A stretch of DNA of 64,000 bases, from assembly GCA_001600695.1 (NCBI GenBank), contig BCKQ01000010.1:552333-616332 (forward strand). Direction: 5' to 3'. Positions 63,898 to 64,000 of the stretch are shown in pieces. Under the pieces are notes generated by a model, which was not told where the DNA came from, did not search any database, and saw only the letters and a list, made by a program, of their open reading frames with translations. This DNA comes from Ascoidea asiatica (taxonomy: Eukaryota > Ascomycota > Saccharomycetes > Ascoideales > Ascoideaceae). Every line of letters begins with the position of its first letter. Position 1 is the first letter of the stretch. Made by a program: the position numbers and the translations under genes.

Positions 63898-64000
63898 ATT
63901 TCAAAAAATTGATAGTAGAGAGCTAATTTTAAAAATTTAGTAGTTTTCAAATATGTTTAACAAATTTAATCACTAATCAAAAATCAAAAAACGTAACATA
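63898..64000. other. AT-rich end of window with ACGTAAC motif
   Basis: AAATCAAAAAACGTAACA at the end repeats a stretch of the 42.0-kb cluster (AAATCAAAAAACGTAACC), so another copy of that sequence family may start here. Confidence 0.4.

Overview
The window reads as nuclear DNA from a budding yeast (Saccharomycotina). The evidence is a set of intronless yeast-type genes (Gre2-like reductases, a Tfs1-like PEBP pair, LSC2, an NHX1-type exchanger, BNA4), a serine tRNA with a short canonical intron, a small GPI-type wall protein and a Ty3/gypsy retrotransposon. Composition is extremely A+T rich (about four fifths by eye) and codons nearly always end in A or T. Scattered N bases and one 155-base N run mark a draft assembly. 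I cannot name the species. CTG codons are so rare in the host genes that I cannot tell whether CTG is read as Leu or Ser here.

Left half (1 to about 36 kb) is ordinary genic territory: the 3' part of a Thi74-like membrane transporter; two tandem Gre2-like reductases; an F-box/SDS22-type LRR gene; two tandem PEBP genes, one with a probable mitochondrial presequence; a GCIP-like gene; tRNA-Ser(GCU); a 52-codon CxxC/CxxC mini-protein; a GPI wall protein; a second, larger F-box/LRR gene; a probable Pex39-like gene; a sucrose-transporter-like MFS/GPH gene; LSC2; NHX1; BNA4; and a low-complexity gene. Between genes lie G+C-richer islands, several holding the palindrome GTCACATGAC, and some with short open frames whose codon use is unlike that of the host.

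Right half (about 36.6 to 64 kb) is mostly an accessory graveyard. It holds a decayed LRR-type gene (minus strand, 37.4-39.7 kb); clusters of the motif GTTACGT/ACGTAAC (41.1-42.0 and 49.4 kb); several decayed unknown genes (43.6-48.2 kb); a full-length but broken Ty3/gypsy element with 4-bp target duplications (50,670-57,209); and a 4.2-kb unknown pseudogene with many homopolymer frameshifts (57,977-62,201). The premature stops in these relics fall where Gln (CAA), Trp (TGG) or Arg (CGA) codons would fit, so C-to-T type decay on either strand explains them.

Functionally the intact genes are unrelated housekeeping genes: NAD synthesis (BNA4), the TCA cycle (LSC2), endosomal pH (NHX1), possible PTS2 peroxisomal import (Pex39-like), carbonyl reduction (Gre2-like) and possibly SCF ubiquitin ligases (F-box/LRR). 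There is no operon-like cluster. No new multi-gene system is convincingly shown. The best leads are the CxxC mini-protein, the unknown relics of 43.6-48.2 and 58-62 kb, the dispersed ACGTAAC and GTCACATGAC motifs, and the composition-shifted open frames.
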